Assembly (NCBI RefSeq): GCF_002926065.1
Contig: NZ_PREZ01000005.1
Location: 354,738 to 418,737 of the forward strand
Direction of reading: 5' to 3'
Origin: Jeotgalibacillus proteolyticus
GTDB lineage: Bacteria; Bacillota; Bacilli; Bacillales; Jeotgalibacillaceae
DNA: 64,000 nucleotides
Position 1 is the stretch's first letter, and the number at the start of each line of letters is the position of its first letter. Under the pieces are notes generated by a model that had not been told where the DNA came from, made no database searches, and worked only from the letters and a program-made list of their open reading frames with translations. Shown in pieces: positions 43,064-51,492 of this stretch. Both the position numbers and the translations under genes were made by a program.

Positions 43064-44143
43064 TTAAACTTTTTCAGGCAATGTGCGCATTGAAAAATTC
43101 GATTCAAGCGTTTTAAACGTACGCTCAACAGATGACTCAAGCAGCTTTTCCATTAGCTCAAGCACGTGTAAGCCGAGTTCACCATGACAATAATGCTGAT
43201 GGTCTGATTGAATCGATTCGATCATATCAGAAAGACCAAGTCCCCGCTCATTTCCAATGTATCCGGATACGAGAGGAGCCTCCTGCCAGCCCGCTTCGCC
43301 CTCTGCCAGATAGGAAACAGGACCGCCAAACAGATTTGGATCGGGAACATGAATCGTTCCTTTAGAACCATAAACCTCGATAAATGGCAGCTTCGATTGA
43401 TGAATATCAAACGTCGCTGTAATCGATGCGGTCACATTGCTTTTAAATTGCATAAGCCCTTCCACATGAGTAGGTGTTGTAACAGGAAATGTTTCCCCTG
43501 CCCGCTCCTGACTTTTAATCGTCCGTTCAAGGTAGGTCGTCTGAGCGATTCCGGTAACAGAGTCGACAGGTCCAAGCAGCACCAGCAGCGAAGATAAATA
43601 ATAAGGTCCCATATCGAATAGAGGACCTGCACCTGTTTCATAAAAGAATGCAGGATTTGGATGCCAGCTCTCCGGGCCGCTGCCCATCATAAATGCTTTT
43701 GCCCCTACAATTTTACCTATTTTGCCCTCATTCACTAATTGAACAGCTGTTTGAATCCCTGCTCCTAAAATTGTATCAGGAGCTACTCCTACACGAAGAT
43801 TTAACGCTGTTGCTTTTTCGATAATCTTTTTCCCGTCCTCATATCGGGTCGCAAGCGGTTTTTCTGAATAGACATGCTTCCCGTGGTCGAGTGCTGCAAG
43901 ATTTATTTTTGCATGGGCACTTGGAATTGTTAAATTGACAATGATATCGATGGTCGGGTCCTCTAATAGGTCATCCGGTGTTTCATAGAAAGGAATACTA
44001 TACAGCTCAGCCTTCTCTTTTGCTTTATGAGAAAGAAGATCCGCTATTCCTGCCATCTCTATATTGCTGAATTTTGAAGGCGCGGCCAAATAAATATCAC
44101 TTATGTTCCCCGCTCCAATAATTCCTGCACGCATTTTTTTCAT
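43064..44143 (-). CDS. Gfo/Idh/MocA-family oxidoreductase (first of two)
   Basis: A 359-residue NAD(P)-dependent sugar dehydrogenase. The Rossmann motif is GIIGAGNIS and the catalytic-lysine motif is YSEKPLA; the C-terminal alpha/beta sheet domain follows with GAGPLFDMGPYYLSSL. I chose ATG 44143, six bases after AGGAGG; the gene starts two bases after the TIM-barrel gene stop. Members oxidise the 3-hydroxyl of glycosides, inositols or pyranosides. It is last of a three-gene operon. The substrate is unassigned. Confidence 0.88.
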   Translation of the reverse strand: MKKMRAGIIGAGNISDIYLAAPSKFSNIEMAGIADLLSHKAKEKAELYSIPFYETPDDLLEDPTIDIIVNLTIPSAHAKINLAALDHGKHVYSEKPLATRYEDGKKIIEKATALNLRVGVAPDTILGAGIQTAVQLVNEGKIGKIVGAKAFMMGSGPESWHPNPAFFYETGAGPLFDMGPYYLSSLLVLLGPVDSVTGIAQTTYLERTIKSQERAGETFPVTTPTHVEGLMQFKSNVTASITATFDIHQSKLPFIEVYGSKGTIHVPDPNLFGGPVSYLAEGEAGWQEAPLVSGYIGNERGLGLSDMIESIQSDHQHYCHGELGLHVLELMEKLLESSVERTFKTLESNFSMRTLPEKV

Positions 44144-44145
44144 TG

Positions 44146-44898
44146 TTAGCCTCCTGTCCACTCTCTTAGTACTGCTGGCGCCGGTCCAACCTCTTCTAAT
44201 GGCTCCCCTTCAAAATGCTCCTGTTCAACAACCAGCCAGTCCAATGAAACCTGTTTAATAATTCCTTTTAAATCTAGCGTTCCTGTTCCAATTGGTCCGC
44301 TTCTTCTTTCTCCTCCATCACTTATCATATCTTTAATATGAATAGAAAATACCCGATCCTCTAATCGTTTAAGAAGTTCAACCGTGTCGACTCCTGAAAA
44401 TTCAGTCCAGTACACATCGACTTCAAAAAATACGGGATAATTGCTTGTGAGACGCTCAAGAATTCCCCAGCCCGTCTCACCATTTTCAAGCTCAGCAAAT
44501 TCAAAATCATGATGATGGTAGCCTAAAGCCAATCCTGCTGCTTCGACCTTCCTACTCGCTTTATTTAGCAGCTCTGCCAGCTCTTCAAATTTTTCTTTTG
44601 TTCTCCACTGCTCATCTACATAAGGAATGATCAGCTTTTTATTGCCAATTACTTTACTAAATTCAATCCATTCGTCCAGTAAAGCTTCATCACTCAGCAA
44701 GTCCACACTTATATGCATGCCTGCTGCCTGAAGACCGTATTCACCAAGCATTGATTTCCACTGCTCAGCATCCTTTTCATAGGTTCCAGCGAGTTGAACA
44801 CCCTCGTAGCCGTATTCACTGAGTGTCTTTAATGTTCCTGCAACATCCTTTTCCATTGCGTCACGAACTGAGTACAATTGAAGTCCAATTTTCTTCAT
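44146..44898 (-). CDS. Xylose-isomerase-like TIM-barrel protein (sugar phosphate isomerase/epimerase family)
   Basis: A 250-residue (beta/alpha)8 protein of the AP-endonuclease-2/xylose isomerase-like family. Candidate metal ligands are in GYHHHDFEF, FFEVDVYW, IHIKDM and VEQEHF. Genes of this type beside Gfo/Idh/MocA dehydrogenases often act on 3-keto sugars, as epimerases, dehydratases or glycoside-cleaving lyases. It lies between two dehydrogenase genes with 2-15 bp gaps. No signal peptide; cytoplasmic. Confidence 0.85.
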   Translation of the reverse strand: MKKIGLQLYSVRDAMEKDVAGTLKTLSEYGYEGVQLAGTYEKDAEQWKSMLGEYGLQAAGMHISVDLLSDEALLDEWIEFSKVIGNKKLIIPYVDEQWRTKEKFEELAELLNKASRKVEAAGLALGYHHHDFEFAELENGETGWGILERLTSNYPVFFEVDVYWTEFSGVDTVELLKRLEDRVFSIHIKDMISDGGERRSGPIGTGTLDLKGIIKQVSLDWLVVEQEHFEGEPLEEVGPAPAVLREWTGG

Positions 44899-44912
44899 CT
44901 CTATCCCTCCAC

Positions 44913-45938
44913 TTATATGCTGACGATTTTTTTCGTTTTACTTGATTCCATTGCAGCTAGTACGATTTGAAGTGCTTTTTTACCTTCTTCTCCCGGAATA
45001 AGAGGGGTTCTTTCTTCCACAAGAGAGCTAATAAATTCATCAATGACGCCTGTGCTCGATTGGCCGCCTTCATCATTCGTCTGAATTTTACCAAGATCCT
45101 CTTTTTCCGGCGGGCCGTCAATAGGGTAAAAAATAAAGGAAAATTCCTCATCATCCTCCAAGCGAAGAACACCTTTTTCACCATAAATAATAGTGGCGTT
45201 ATCCTCGAATTTTTTGTGAGACCAGCTGGCAGTCAAGGTCCCCATCGTGCCGTCCTTCAGCTTCACAATGCAAACCGCATTATCATCAACATTGGTGTCT
45301 TCTTTCGCGATCGTATCAACAAATCCGCCGACCTCTATTACGTCCTGATCGAAAACATAACGGATCAGGTCACTTTTATGGACACCTAAATCACCGAGCG
45401 CTCCAATAAAAGCCTTCTCCTTTTCAAAGAACCAGCTGTTACGGCCGTCAACGCTCCAGCCCTCCGGCCCCCCATGGCCAAATGCTGTTCTAAAGCTGTA
45501 AACATTGCCCAGCTTCCCTTCTTGAATGTACGTCCGGGCTTTTTCATGAGAAGCAACAAATCGCTGGTTGTGCCCAATCATCAGGTTTTTTCCATTGGCC
45601 TTTGCCGTTTCGATCATCTCATCTGCTTCTTCTATTGAGGTGGCCATTGGTTTTTCACACAACACATGCTTCCCTGCTTTTAGGGCATCAATTGTAACCG
45701 GTGCATGCAATGCGTTTGGAAGATTTACGCTTACTGCATCAATAGATGGATCACTCAATAATTCTTTATAAGAGGTATATACATTCGCCTCTGATTGATC
45801 CGCAAAGCTTTTTGCACGCGCTTCATTTAGATCACAAAATGCTGCTATTTCAACATGTGGATTTGCCGTATACTCCGGAAAATGCCGGTGCTTTGTAATG
45901 CTTCCACACCCGATAATTCCAACTCTTACTTTTTTCAT
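44913..45938 (-). CDS. Gfo/Idh/MocA-family oxidoreductase (second)
   Basis: A 341-residue NAD(P)-dependent sugar dehydrogenase. The Rossmann motif is GIIGCGSIT, the lysine motif LCEKPMA, and a second-domain GALGDLGVHKSDLIRYVF segment provides the conserved His. The chosen start is ATG 45938 (GGGG nine bases before); an ATG six codons earlier has no site. First gene of the three-gene operon, controlled by an AAATCGAAACG-type operator pair. It differs clearly from the third gene of this operon (low identity), so the two probably use different substrates or opposite steps. Confidence 0.88.
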   Translation of the reverse strand: MKKVRVGIIGCGSITKHRHFPEYTANPHVEIAAFCDLNEARAKSFADQSEANVYTSYKELLSDPSIDAVSVNLPNALHAPVTIDALKAGKHVLCEKPMATSIEEADEMIETAKANGKNLMIGHNQRFVASHEKARTYIQEGKLGNVYSFRTAFGHGGPEGWSVDGRNSWFFEKEKAFIGALGDLGVHKSDLIRYVFDQDVIEVGGFVDTIAKEDTNVDDNAVCIVKLKDGTMGTLTASWSHKKFEDNATIIYGEKGVLRLEDDEEFSFIFYPIDGPPEKEDLGKIQTNDEGGQSSTGVIDEFISSLVEERTPLIPGEEGKKALQIVLAAMESSKTKKIVSI

Positions 45939-45961
45939 TCCTTCATCCCCATTCAATCTTT

Positions 45962-45981
45962 AAATCGAAACGTTATGATTT
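45962..45981. promoter_or_regulatory. LacI-type operator, imperfect (Gfo/Idh operon)
   Basis: AAATCGAAACGTTATGATTT, a palindrome apart from two mismatched pairs, downstream of the minus 10 box. Confidence 0.55.
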
Positions 45982-46028
45982 GATATTTTCGTTATAAATT
46001 ATATAGATTCACGAGATCTTTTTATGTA

Positions 46029-46050
46029 TAAATCGATACGTTTCGATTTA
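46029..46050. promoter_or_regulatory. LacI-type operator, near perfect (Gfo/Idh operon)
   Basis: A 22-bp palindrome with one mismatched pair; its centre reads AAATCGATACGTTTCGATTT. It lies at and upstream of the minus 35 region. Confidence 0.6.
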
Positions 46051-46180
46051 TATAGTAGCATTCAATCGAAAAAATGAAAACCCTTTCTTTTTATATTTTT
46101 AAAAAAACTTTTTTTACTTGTAACCTCTGTCTGTAACCTCCGTCTACTTTATAAAGAACGATTTTTAGGGGGCGTATTTA

Positions 46181-48352
46181 ATGAATAAAAAAAGGTGGTT
46201 TGCCATTAGCGGGGCGGCATTGCTTATTGGATCGCTGTGGACATTGTTGTATTATATGCAGCCAGCTGTGGCCGGACTTGCAAAAAGCGATGAGGCTGCT
46301 TATGTATTCTCCGACAAGGAATGGACCCTCCATTTTACAAGAGCGCTTAACAAAGAAACGATCACAGAGGATTCGGTCTATGTCCTCTCAAAAGAAAATG
46401 AGCGGATTCCCGTCCAGATGACTTTGAACAAAGAAGGTACTTTATTGTCTATTGCTTCACCCGAAAAAGGCTACGCCAACCTTCAGGAATATACCCTCCA
46501 CCTCTCAGACGCAATAAAATCAAAGCTTGGACTCGGCATACGCGGAACCCGGGCGATTTCCTTCCAGGTCGTCGATGATCTGCCTACAGTTGAATCAGAA
46601 GAATATTTAAAGAAATATTTTGCGGCTCTCCTCGAGAAAGAAAAGAATCAACAGCGCGACTTTTCAACAACTGATAATGCGGAGACACTTGATGACAGCG
46701 CATTCAGTGCTTCCGACACATCCGGTGCAGCTGCGGAAGAATCGGGCGGCGGTGATTTTTCTGAGACGAACAACCAGGTCGAAGGCGTCAGTGAATCGGA
46801 TATCGTTCAAACAGACGGAAACTACATTTACCATATAAACAGTGATGAAAATATTTCAATCGTTGAAGCAAAGCAATATCCGGATTCTCCTGCAGCTGCA
46901 GGTACGATTTCATTTGAAGGAAATTTTTATCCAACCCAGCTGTTTTTAAAGGATCAAAAGCTTATTGTGCTGGGAGAGGAATGGAACGCTTATCCGGAGC
47001 AAACGACCAGAGGATCAGATTTTGTGATCGATCAAGGTGCCACAATCGCAAAAATTTATGACATCACCTCACCCGATAAGCCCGAGCTTATTCGGGAGGT
47101 CGGTGCAGAAGGTTATTTTTCAAACGCAAGAATGATTGATGAACATTTATATTTCATCACAACCCTGCAGCCTCAAATCTGGCTTATGGAAAAGCAGCCT
47201 GACATGGAGCTTCGCCCCCGCACCTGGGACAGCCAAAATGAAGATGAATTTACACCTGTCGATGTGAAAGACATTAAAATAATCCCTGAAAATGAACAAA
47301 GCCAGTACTCCATTATTACAGCAGTGAATGTGAATGATCTCGAATCCCCTGCTGCAACTGAGACCTATCTTGGCAGCAGCGGTCAGGTATATATGTCCGA
47401 AAACAATCTTTATTTAGCCAATTCAAGCGGCCCATTCACCATTATGCCGATTGACATTATGCCTGCAGGAGGGGGAAATTCAGAAACCAGTATTTATAAA
47501 TTTGCCATTGATGGCCTGAATGTAAAATTCATGGCTAAGGGCACGGTTAAAGGCGGAATCCTTAACCAGTTTTCAATGGATGAGCATAATGGCAACTTCA
47601 GGGTGGCAACAACAGAAGGAAACACCTTTGGAGAAAATAGAGATTCACTTAACCACCTTTTTATCTTAAATGAAAACATGGAACAGATCGGCTCCGTTGA
47701 GGGTCTCGCAAAGGGAGAGCGAATTTACTCAGCACGCTTTCTTGGAGATAAGGCCTACATGGTCACCTTTAGAGAGACAGATCCCCTGTTCGTCATAGAT
47801 ACTAAAAATCCGGAAGCACCGGAAGTATTAGGTGAGCTTAAAATCCCAGGCTTCAGCACCTATCTTCATCCCCTGGATGAAAATCATTTAATTGGATTCG
47901 GAGTGGATACCGAGCTTTTTAACAGCGAAACAGCCGGCGATCCTCCAATGGTGCGTCAAACGGGAATGAAAATATCCCTTTTTGACATTACCGACTTTTC
48001 AAATCCAAAGGAAAAGGATATCGAAATCATCGGCGGTGCCGGTACCTATTCCACTCTTATGCATGACCATAAATCCCTTTTCCGCCATAAAGAACGCAGC
48101 TTGTTCGGCTTCCCGGTTTCCGTCTACGAGCAAAAAGACATAAAAAGCGAAATAAACTTTGTAAACCAGGGCGCCATGCTTTATACAATAACCGCTGAAA
48201 ACGGCATTCAATTAGTAAAAGAAATTTGGAATGAGAAACAAGAAGGTGAAATTTATGAAGACTGGGAAACACAGGTCCAGCGATTGCTCTATATTGATAA
48301 CACGCTCTACACGGTAAGACGAAATGGCATAGAAGCTCATGAATTAAATTAA
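46181..48352 (+). CDS. Secreted beta-propeller domain protein (PF09826 type)
   Basis: A 723-residue protein with a signal-anchor helix (about residues 7-30; not cleaved with certainty). Residues 38-130 look like an Ig-like domain (YVFSDKEWTLHF, ITEDSVYVL). A low-complexity Ser/Ala/Gly linker (about 160-200) leads to the family hallmark TNNQVEGVSESDIVQTDG, then a beta-propeller to about residue 720. The PF09826 family is widespread in Bacillus and archaea; its function is not known to me beyond secretion. AGGGGGCG precedes the ATG. It is divergent from the Gfo/Idh operon. Confidence 0.85.
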   Translation: MNKKRWFAISGAALLIGSLWTLLYYMQPAVAGLAKSDEAAYVFSDKEWTLHFTRALNKETITEDSVYVLSKENERIPVQMTLNKEGTLLSIASPEKGYANLQEYTLHLSDAIKSKLGLGIRGTRAISFQVVDDLPTVESEEYLKKYFAALLEKEKNQQRDFSTTDNAETLDDSAFSASDTSGAAAEESGGGDFSETNNQVEGVSESDIVQTDGNYIYHINSDENISIVEAKQYPDSPAAAGTISFEGNFYPTQLFLKDQKLIVLGEEWNAYPEQTTRGSDFVIDQGATIAKIYDITSPDKPELIREVGAEGYFSNARMIDEHLYFITTLQPQIWLMEKQPDMELRPRTWDSQNEDEFTPVDVKDIKIIPENEQSQYSIITAVNVNDLESPAATETYLGSSGQVYMSENNLYLANSSGPFTIMPIDIMPAGGGNSETSIYKFAIDGLNVKFMAKGTVKGGILNQFSMDEHNGNFRVATTEGNTFGENRDSLNHLFILNENMEQIGSVEGLAKGERIYSARFLGDKAYMVTFRETDPLFVIDTKNPEAPEVLGELKIPGFSTYLHPLDENHLIGFGVDTELFNSETAGDPPMVRQTGMKISLFDITDFSNPKEKDIEIIGGAGTYSTLMHDHKSLFRHKERSLFGFPVSVYEQKDIKSEINFVNQGAMLYTITAENGIQLVKEIWNEKQEGEIYEDWETQVQRLLYIDNTLYTVRRNGIEAHELN

Positions 48353-48411
48353 CGGTTCAAAAAAGCTATACACCAAACCCATTAAATGCTAAACTGGTAA
48401 AAATTTAAACG

Positions 48412-48690
48412 CAATGATGAGAAGAGTAGCCAAATGAATCCCTCAAAGAGAGCTCCAGCTGGTGGGAAGGAGCAGGAGATTCTATGGTGAACCAAATCTC
48501 TGAGCAGCACAAAGGAACCTTACAAAGGGGATGGTGTGACGGGAGCTCCCGTTATAGAGCCAGGGTATAAGCTGTCAAAAGCCGTACCTGATAAGGCTGA
48601 TTTGGCGACAAATCAGCAAACCTGGAGTGGCACCGTGAGAGATAATCCCGCCTCCAAGATGAAAATCTTGGAGGTGGGATTTTTTATTGT
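48412..48690 (+). promoter_or_regulatory. T-box riboswitch leader
   Basis: Recognised from the stem I segment GAGAGCTCCAGCTGGTGGGAA (48448-48467 core), a CCGTTATAGAGC segment (48553-48564) and the T-box AACCTGGAGTGGCACCGTGA (48619-48638). The terminator follows. The specifier region is near 48484-48497 (ATGGTGAACCAAA), but I cannot assign the codon safely; CCA or CAA are possible readings. The next plus-strand gene is the MFS transporter at 49174, about 480 bp downstream, beyond two repeats. Confidence 0.85.
48646..48686 (+). terminator. T-box terminator
   Basis: TCCCGCCTCCAAGAT / ATCTTGGAGGTGGGA stem with a four-base loop and TTTTTT. Its 5' arm is the partner of the antiterminator helix. 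Confidence 0.9.
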
Positions 48691-48763
48691 CTTAAAAAGA
48701 ACGGACGAATGTAACAGTCACTCATAACGCTCTATTTTTAGAGCAGTAGATAAATTACCCAGC

Positions 48764-48889
48764 AGTTGATTACAGTGGAAGGGGCGGACTCCTGCGGGAT
48801 GCAGCGGGGAAGCTGAGATCCATTGGCGCAGCCAATTAGCTCAGCCCCCGCCCCGCGGAAAGCATGCCCCTGCAGTGGATATCAACAAG
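48764..48889. repeat. Palindromic repeat, short type, copy near T-box (a)
   Basis: Ends TTGATTACAGTGG and CAGTGGATATCAAC; inner hairpin with ATTGGC/GCCAAT arms. First of two similar units; the shared flank TTAGAGCAGTA-ATAAATTACC lies on its left. Confidence 0.85.
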
Positions 48890-48992
48890 CTTTCTTAAAT
48901 TCCTTTCCGGAGAAGCATAGTAGTTTTCTGGTCATTAAGAGGCATTTACTCTTAACACATTAATTTTAGAGCAGTAAATAAATTACCAAGCA

Positions 48993-49119
48993 GTTGATTG
49001 CAGTGGAAGGGGCGGACTCCTGCGGGATGCAGCGGGGAAGCTGAGATCCATTGGCGCAGCCAATTAGCTCAGCCCCGCCCCGCGGAAAGCCTGCCCCTGC
49101 AGCGGAAATCAACACGCTA
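48993..49119. repeat. Palindromic repeat, short type, copy near T-box (b)
   Basis: Nearly identical to the copy 229 bp to the left, including the left flank TTAGAGCAGTAAATAAATTACC. This indicates duplication of a unit larger than the palindrome. Confidence 0.85.
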
Positions 49120-49173
49120 CCTTAATAAGCATTCACCCCTAACACACTAATTTCTCAAAGGAGATGATCATCA

Positions 49174-50427
49174 ATGCTAAAAAAACTTTCCGCCCATTGG
49201 AAATACCCAGCCATACTAATCCTGGGAGTCGGCGTCTCCAACATAGGCGCCTGGGTCTACCTGCTCTCATTAAACCTGATGCTATTCCAGCTGACAGCCT
49301 CCCCCTTAAGCATCGTCTTCCTATACATCCTGGGTCCGCTCGCAGCACTCATCACAAACCCTTGGGCAGGCAGCTTAATCGACCGCAGCAGCAAACGCAA
49401 CCTGATGATCTACCTTGATATCGCCAGAGCCCTTTTCATACTCGTCATCCCTTTTCTATCATCCCTGCCGCTTATCTACACTATTGCTTTCGTCATCAAC
49501 ATGGCAAGCGCGATTTTTGAGCCGGCATCAATGGTTTATGTCACAAAGCTGATTCCAAGCGAAAAAAGGAGAATGTTCAATTCCCTTTACAACCTAATGA
49601 CCTCCGGCGCTTTCTTAATCGGACCAGCAATTGCAGGGCTTCTGTTTTTAACCGCCTCCCCTTCTTCAGCCCTATTTGTCACTGCAGCTGCATTTACCTT
49701 ATCAGCAGGCTTTACTGCCCTGATGCCAAACCTTGAACGGAATTTAGCAGAAGATACTCTTTCTTCCCCTCTAAACCTTAAGGAGATTCAAAAAGATTGG
49801 CGCCACGTGTTTTCATTTAGCAAAGACAACTTTCCGGTTATGGCTGTCTACCTGCTTTTCAGCGGTGTAATGGTCGTCATAGCGACAGCGGTGGATTCCC
49901 TTGAGGTTTCTTTCGCAAAAGAGGTTCTGCAATTATCAGACAGTAAATACGGCGTCCTCGTTTCAATTGCAGGTGCCGGAATTCTCATTGGCTCGCTGCT
50001 TAATACATTCATGACAAAGCTTTTTTCGATCTTCACCCTGCTAAGCGGAGGAGCTGTTTTTGTAGCAGCTGGTTATGTTGTTTTTTCGTTTTCCACTACT
50101 TTTTCTATGGCAGCATTCGGGTGCTTCACGCTCGCTTTTTTCATTTCGTTTGCCAATACCGGTTACCTCACTTTTTACCAAACCTATATTCCGGTTGAGG
50201 TCATGGGCAGGGTTGGGAGTATTTACGGCCTGATTGAAGCCGTTTTAATTATTGCCTTCACTCTGCTGCTTGGAGGCCTTACGCTTTTCTTATCTGTACA
50301 GGCTGTTGTCAGAATCGGAACGCTGATAATGATGGCCGGAGCTGTTCTTCTCTTTTTATATGTAAGACGTTCAGCTTTTTCAGAAACAAAGCCTTCCCAA
50401 GAAGCTGAGATACGTTCGATTAGTTAA
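49174..50427 (+). CDS. Major facilitator superfamily transporter (12-helix, efflux type)
   Basis: A 417-residue membrane protein with 12 predicted helices. The loop 2-3 motif reads GSLIDRSSKRNLMIYLDIAR, a variant of the DRxGRR signature, and the pattern resembles macrolide/drug efflux (MefA-like) or amino-acid exporter MFS proteins. CAAAGGAG lies eight bases before the ATG. Upstream, past two repeats, is a T-box leader in the same direction. If still linked, the gene would be induced by an uncharged tRNA, suggesting amino acid transport. A terminator follows. Confidence 0.88.
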   Translation: MLKKLSAHWKYPAILILGVGVSNIGAWVYLLSLNLMLFQLTASPLSIVFLYILGPLAALITNPWAGSLIDRSSKRNLMIYLDIARALFILVIPFLSSLPLIYTIAFVINMASAIFEPASMVYVTKLIPSEKRRMFNSLYNLMTSGAFLIGPAIAGLLFLTASPSSALFVTAAAFTLSAGFTALMPNLERNLAEDTLSSPLNLKEIQKDWRHVFSFSKDNFPVMAVYLLFSGVMVVIATAVDSLEVSFAKEVLQLSDSKYGVLVSIAGAGILIGSLLNTFMTKLFSIFTLLSGGAVFVAAGYVVFSFSTTFSMAAFGCFTLAFFISFANTGYLTFYQTYIPVEVMGRVGSIYGLIEAVLIIAFTLLLGGLTLFLSVQAVVRIGTLIMMAGAVLLFLYVRRSAFSETKPSQEAEIRSIS

Positions 50428-50459
50428 ATCAGCATGGACTGACTGAATATAAATATAAA

Positions 50460-50496
50460 GCGCTGAGACAATCTAACTGTCTCAGCACTTTTTTAG
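50460..50496 (+). terminator. Terminator after the MFS gene
   Basis: GCTGAGACA / TGTCTCAGC stem with a seven-base loop and a TTTTTT run. Confidence 0.85.
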
Positions 50497-50662
50497 TGAA
50501 GAAGCTTTTGTGTATTTTCAGACATTGTTAACCCTTACATCCCAGAAAGAAATTCTTTGAAACTACTATGAAATTAAATCTGTATAGACCGGATGCTAGC
50601 TTACTTGTCCCGAAGTATAGTAAAATAACCAGATATGCTTATACAAGAGGGAGAAATGAAAA

Positions 50663-51472
50663 ATGAACTATAAAATGATCGTACTCGATATGGATGACAC
50701 CCTTTTACGGGATGACCACAGCCTTTCTGACAGAACGAAAACAGCGCTTATGAAGGTGCAGGAAGAAGGAGTGAAAGTCGTCCTCGCTTCCGGCCGCCCC
50801 ACTTATGCGATGCTTGATGTTGCAGAGGAATTAAAACTTGCTGATTACGGGAGCTATATCCTGTCTTTTAACGGGGCAAAGATTATTAATGCGAAAACAA
50901 ATGAAGAAATTTTTGCAAGCACGCTTTCTCCTGAGACAGCGCATGAATTATATGAAATCAGCAAGCGCGAAAATGTAGGAATCCATACGTATGTAGAGGA
51001 TTTCATCGTAACGGAGAAGCAAAATCCGTACTCTGAGATTGAATCAGATATTACCGGCCTTCCGGTTAAACTAGTAGACGATTTTAAAGAGTACGTAACC
51101 CAGCCAGTGGTAAAGCTGTTAATGCTTGAAGACGGAGAGAAACTCGTTCATGTGGAGAAAAAGCTACAGGAAGAATTGAAGGGTCAGTACAGCATTATGC
51201 GCTCAAAACCTTATTTCCTTGAATTTACCGAGTATGGTGTAACAAAAGGAACAAGCATTGAGCAGCTCGCTGAAAAGCTTGGTGTTAAACAAAGGGAAAT
51301 TATTGCTGTTGGCGACAGCTACAATGATTTATCCATGATCGAATTTGCCGGTCTTGGAGTGGCAATGGGCAATGCACCGGAGGATATTAAAGAAGCAGCC
51401 AATTTTGTAGCTGATACGAATATGAACGATGGCGTAGCAAAGATTGTTGAGGAGTTTCTATTGAAAGCATAA
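50663..51472 (+). CDS. Cof-type HAD-IIB family phosphatase
   Basis: A 269-residue cytoplasmic phosphatase with all four HAD motifs: DMDDTLL (residues 9-15), LASGRP, a Lys in motif III (VTKGTSIEQLAEKLG) and GDSYNDLSMIE. The C2B cap between motifs II and III places it with Cof/YidA-like sugar-phosphate phosphatases. AGAGGGAG precedes the ATG. It is co-transcribed with rluF, 20 bp downstream. No specific substrate can be named. Confidence 0.92.
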   Translation: MNYKMIVLDMDDTLLRDDHSLSDRTKTALMKVQEEGVKVVLASGRPTYAMLDVAEELKLADYGSYILSFNGAKIINAKTNEEIFASTLSPETAHELYEISKRENVGIHTYVEDFIVTEKQNPYSEIESDITGLPVKLVDDFKEYVTQPVVKLLMLEDGEKLVHVEKKLQEELKGQYSIMRSKPYFLEFTEYGVTKGTSIEQLAEKLGVKQREIIAVGDSYNDLSMIEFAGLGVAMGNAPEDIKEAANFVADTNMNDGVAKIVEEFLLKA

Positions 51473-51492
51473 ACCCCTTTAGGAGGAGAACC

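Larger units (their letters stand above)
45939..46180. promoter_or_regulatory. Control region of the Gfo/Idh operon
   Basis: Contains a minus-strand minus 10 box TATAAT (46003-45998) with a weak minus 35 (CATAAA, 46026-46021). It is flanked by two palindromic operators at 45962-45981 and 46029-46050, centred 68 bp apart. On the plus strand it also carries the leader of the beta-propeller gene, with AGGGGGCG before its ATG. Confidence 0.55.
48353..49173. other. Gap with T-box leader and two palindromic repeats
   Basis: The first part (48412-48690) is a T-box leader with terminator; the rest (48700-49150) holds two copies of a repeat-containing unit of about 230 bp. No protein-coding ORF is credible; the open frame 48536-48727 is inside the T-box. 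Confidence 0.7.

Noticed and set aside
48536..48727. 63-residue plus-strand open frame
   Set aside because: It lies within the T-box leader and crosses its terminator; the sequence is explained by RNA structure.
48764..49119. Repeats resembling a CRISPR array
   Set aside because: Only two units, each over 120 bp and palindromic, with the same sequence between them and no cas genes.
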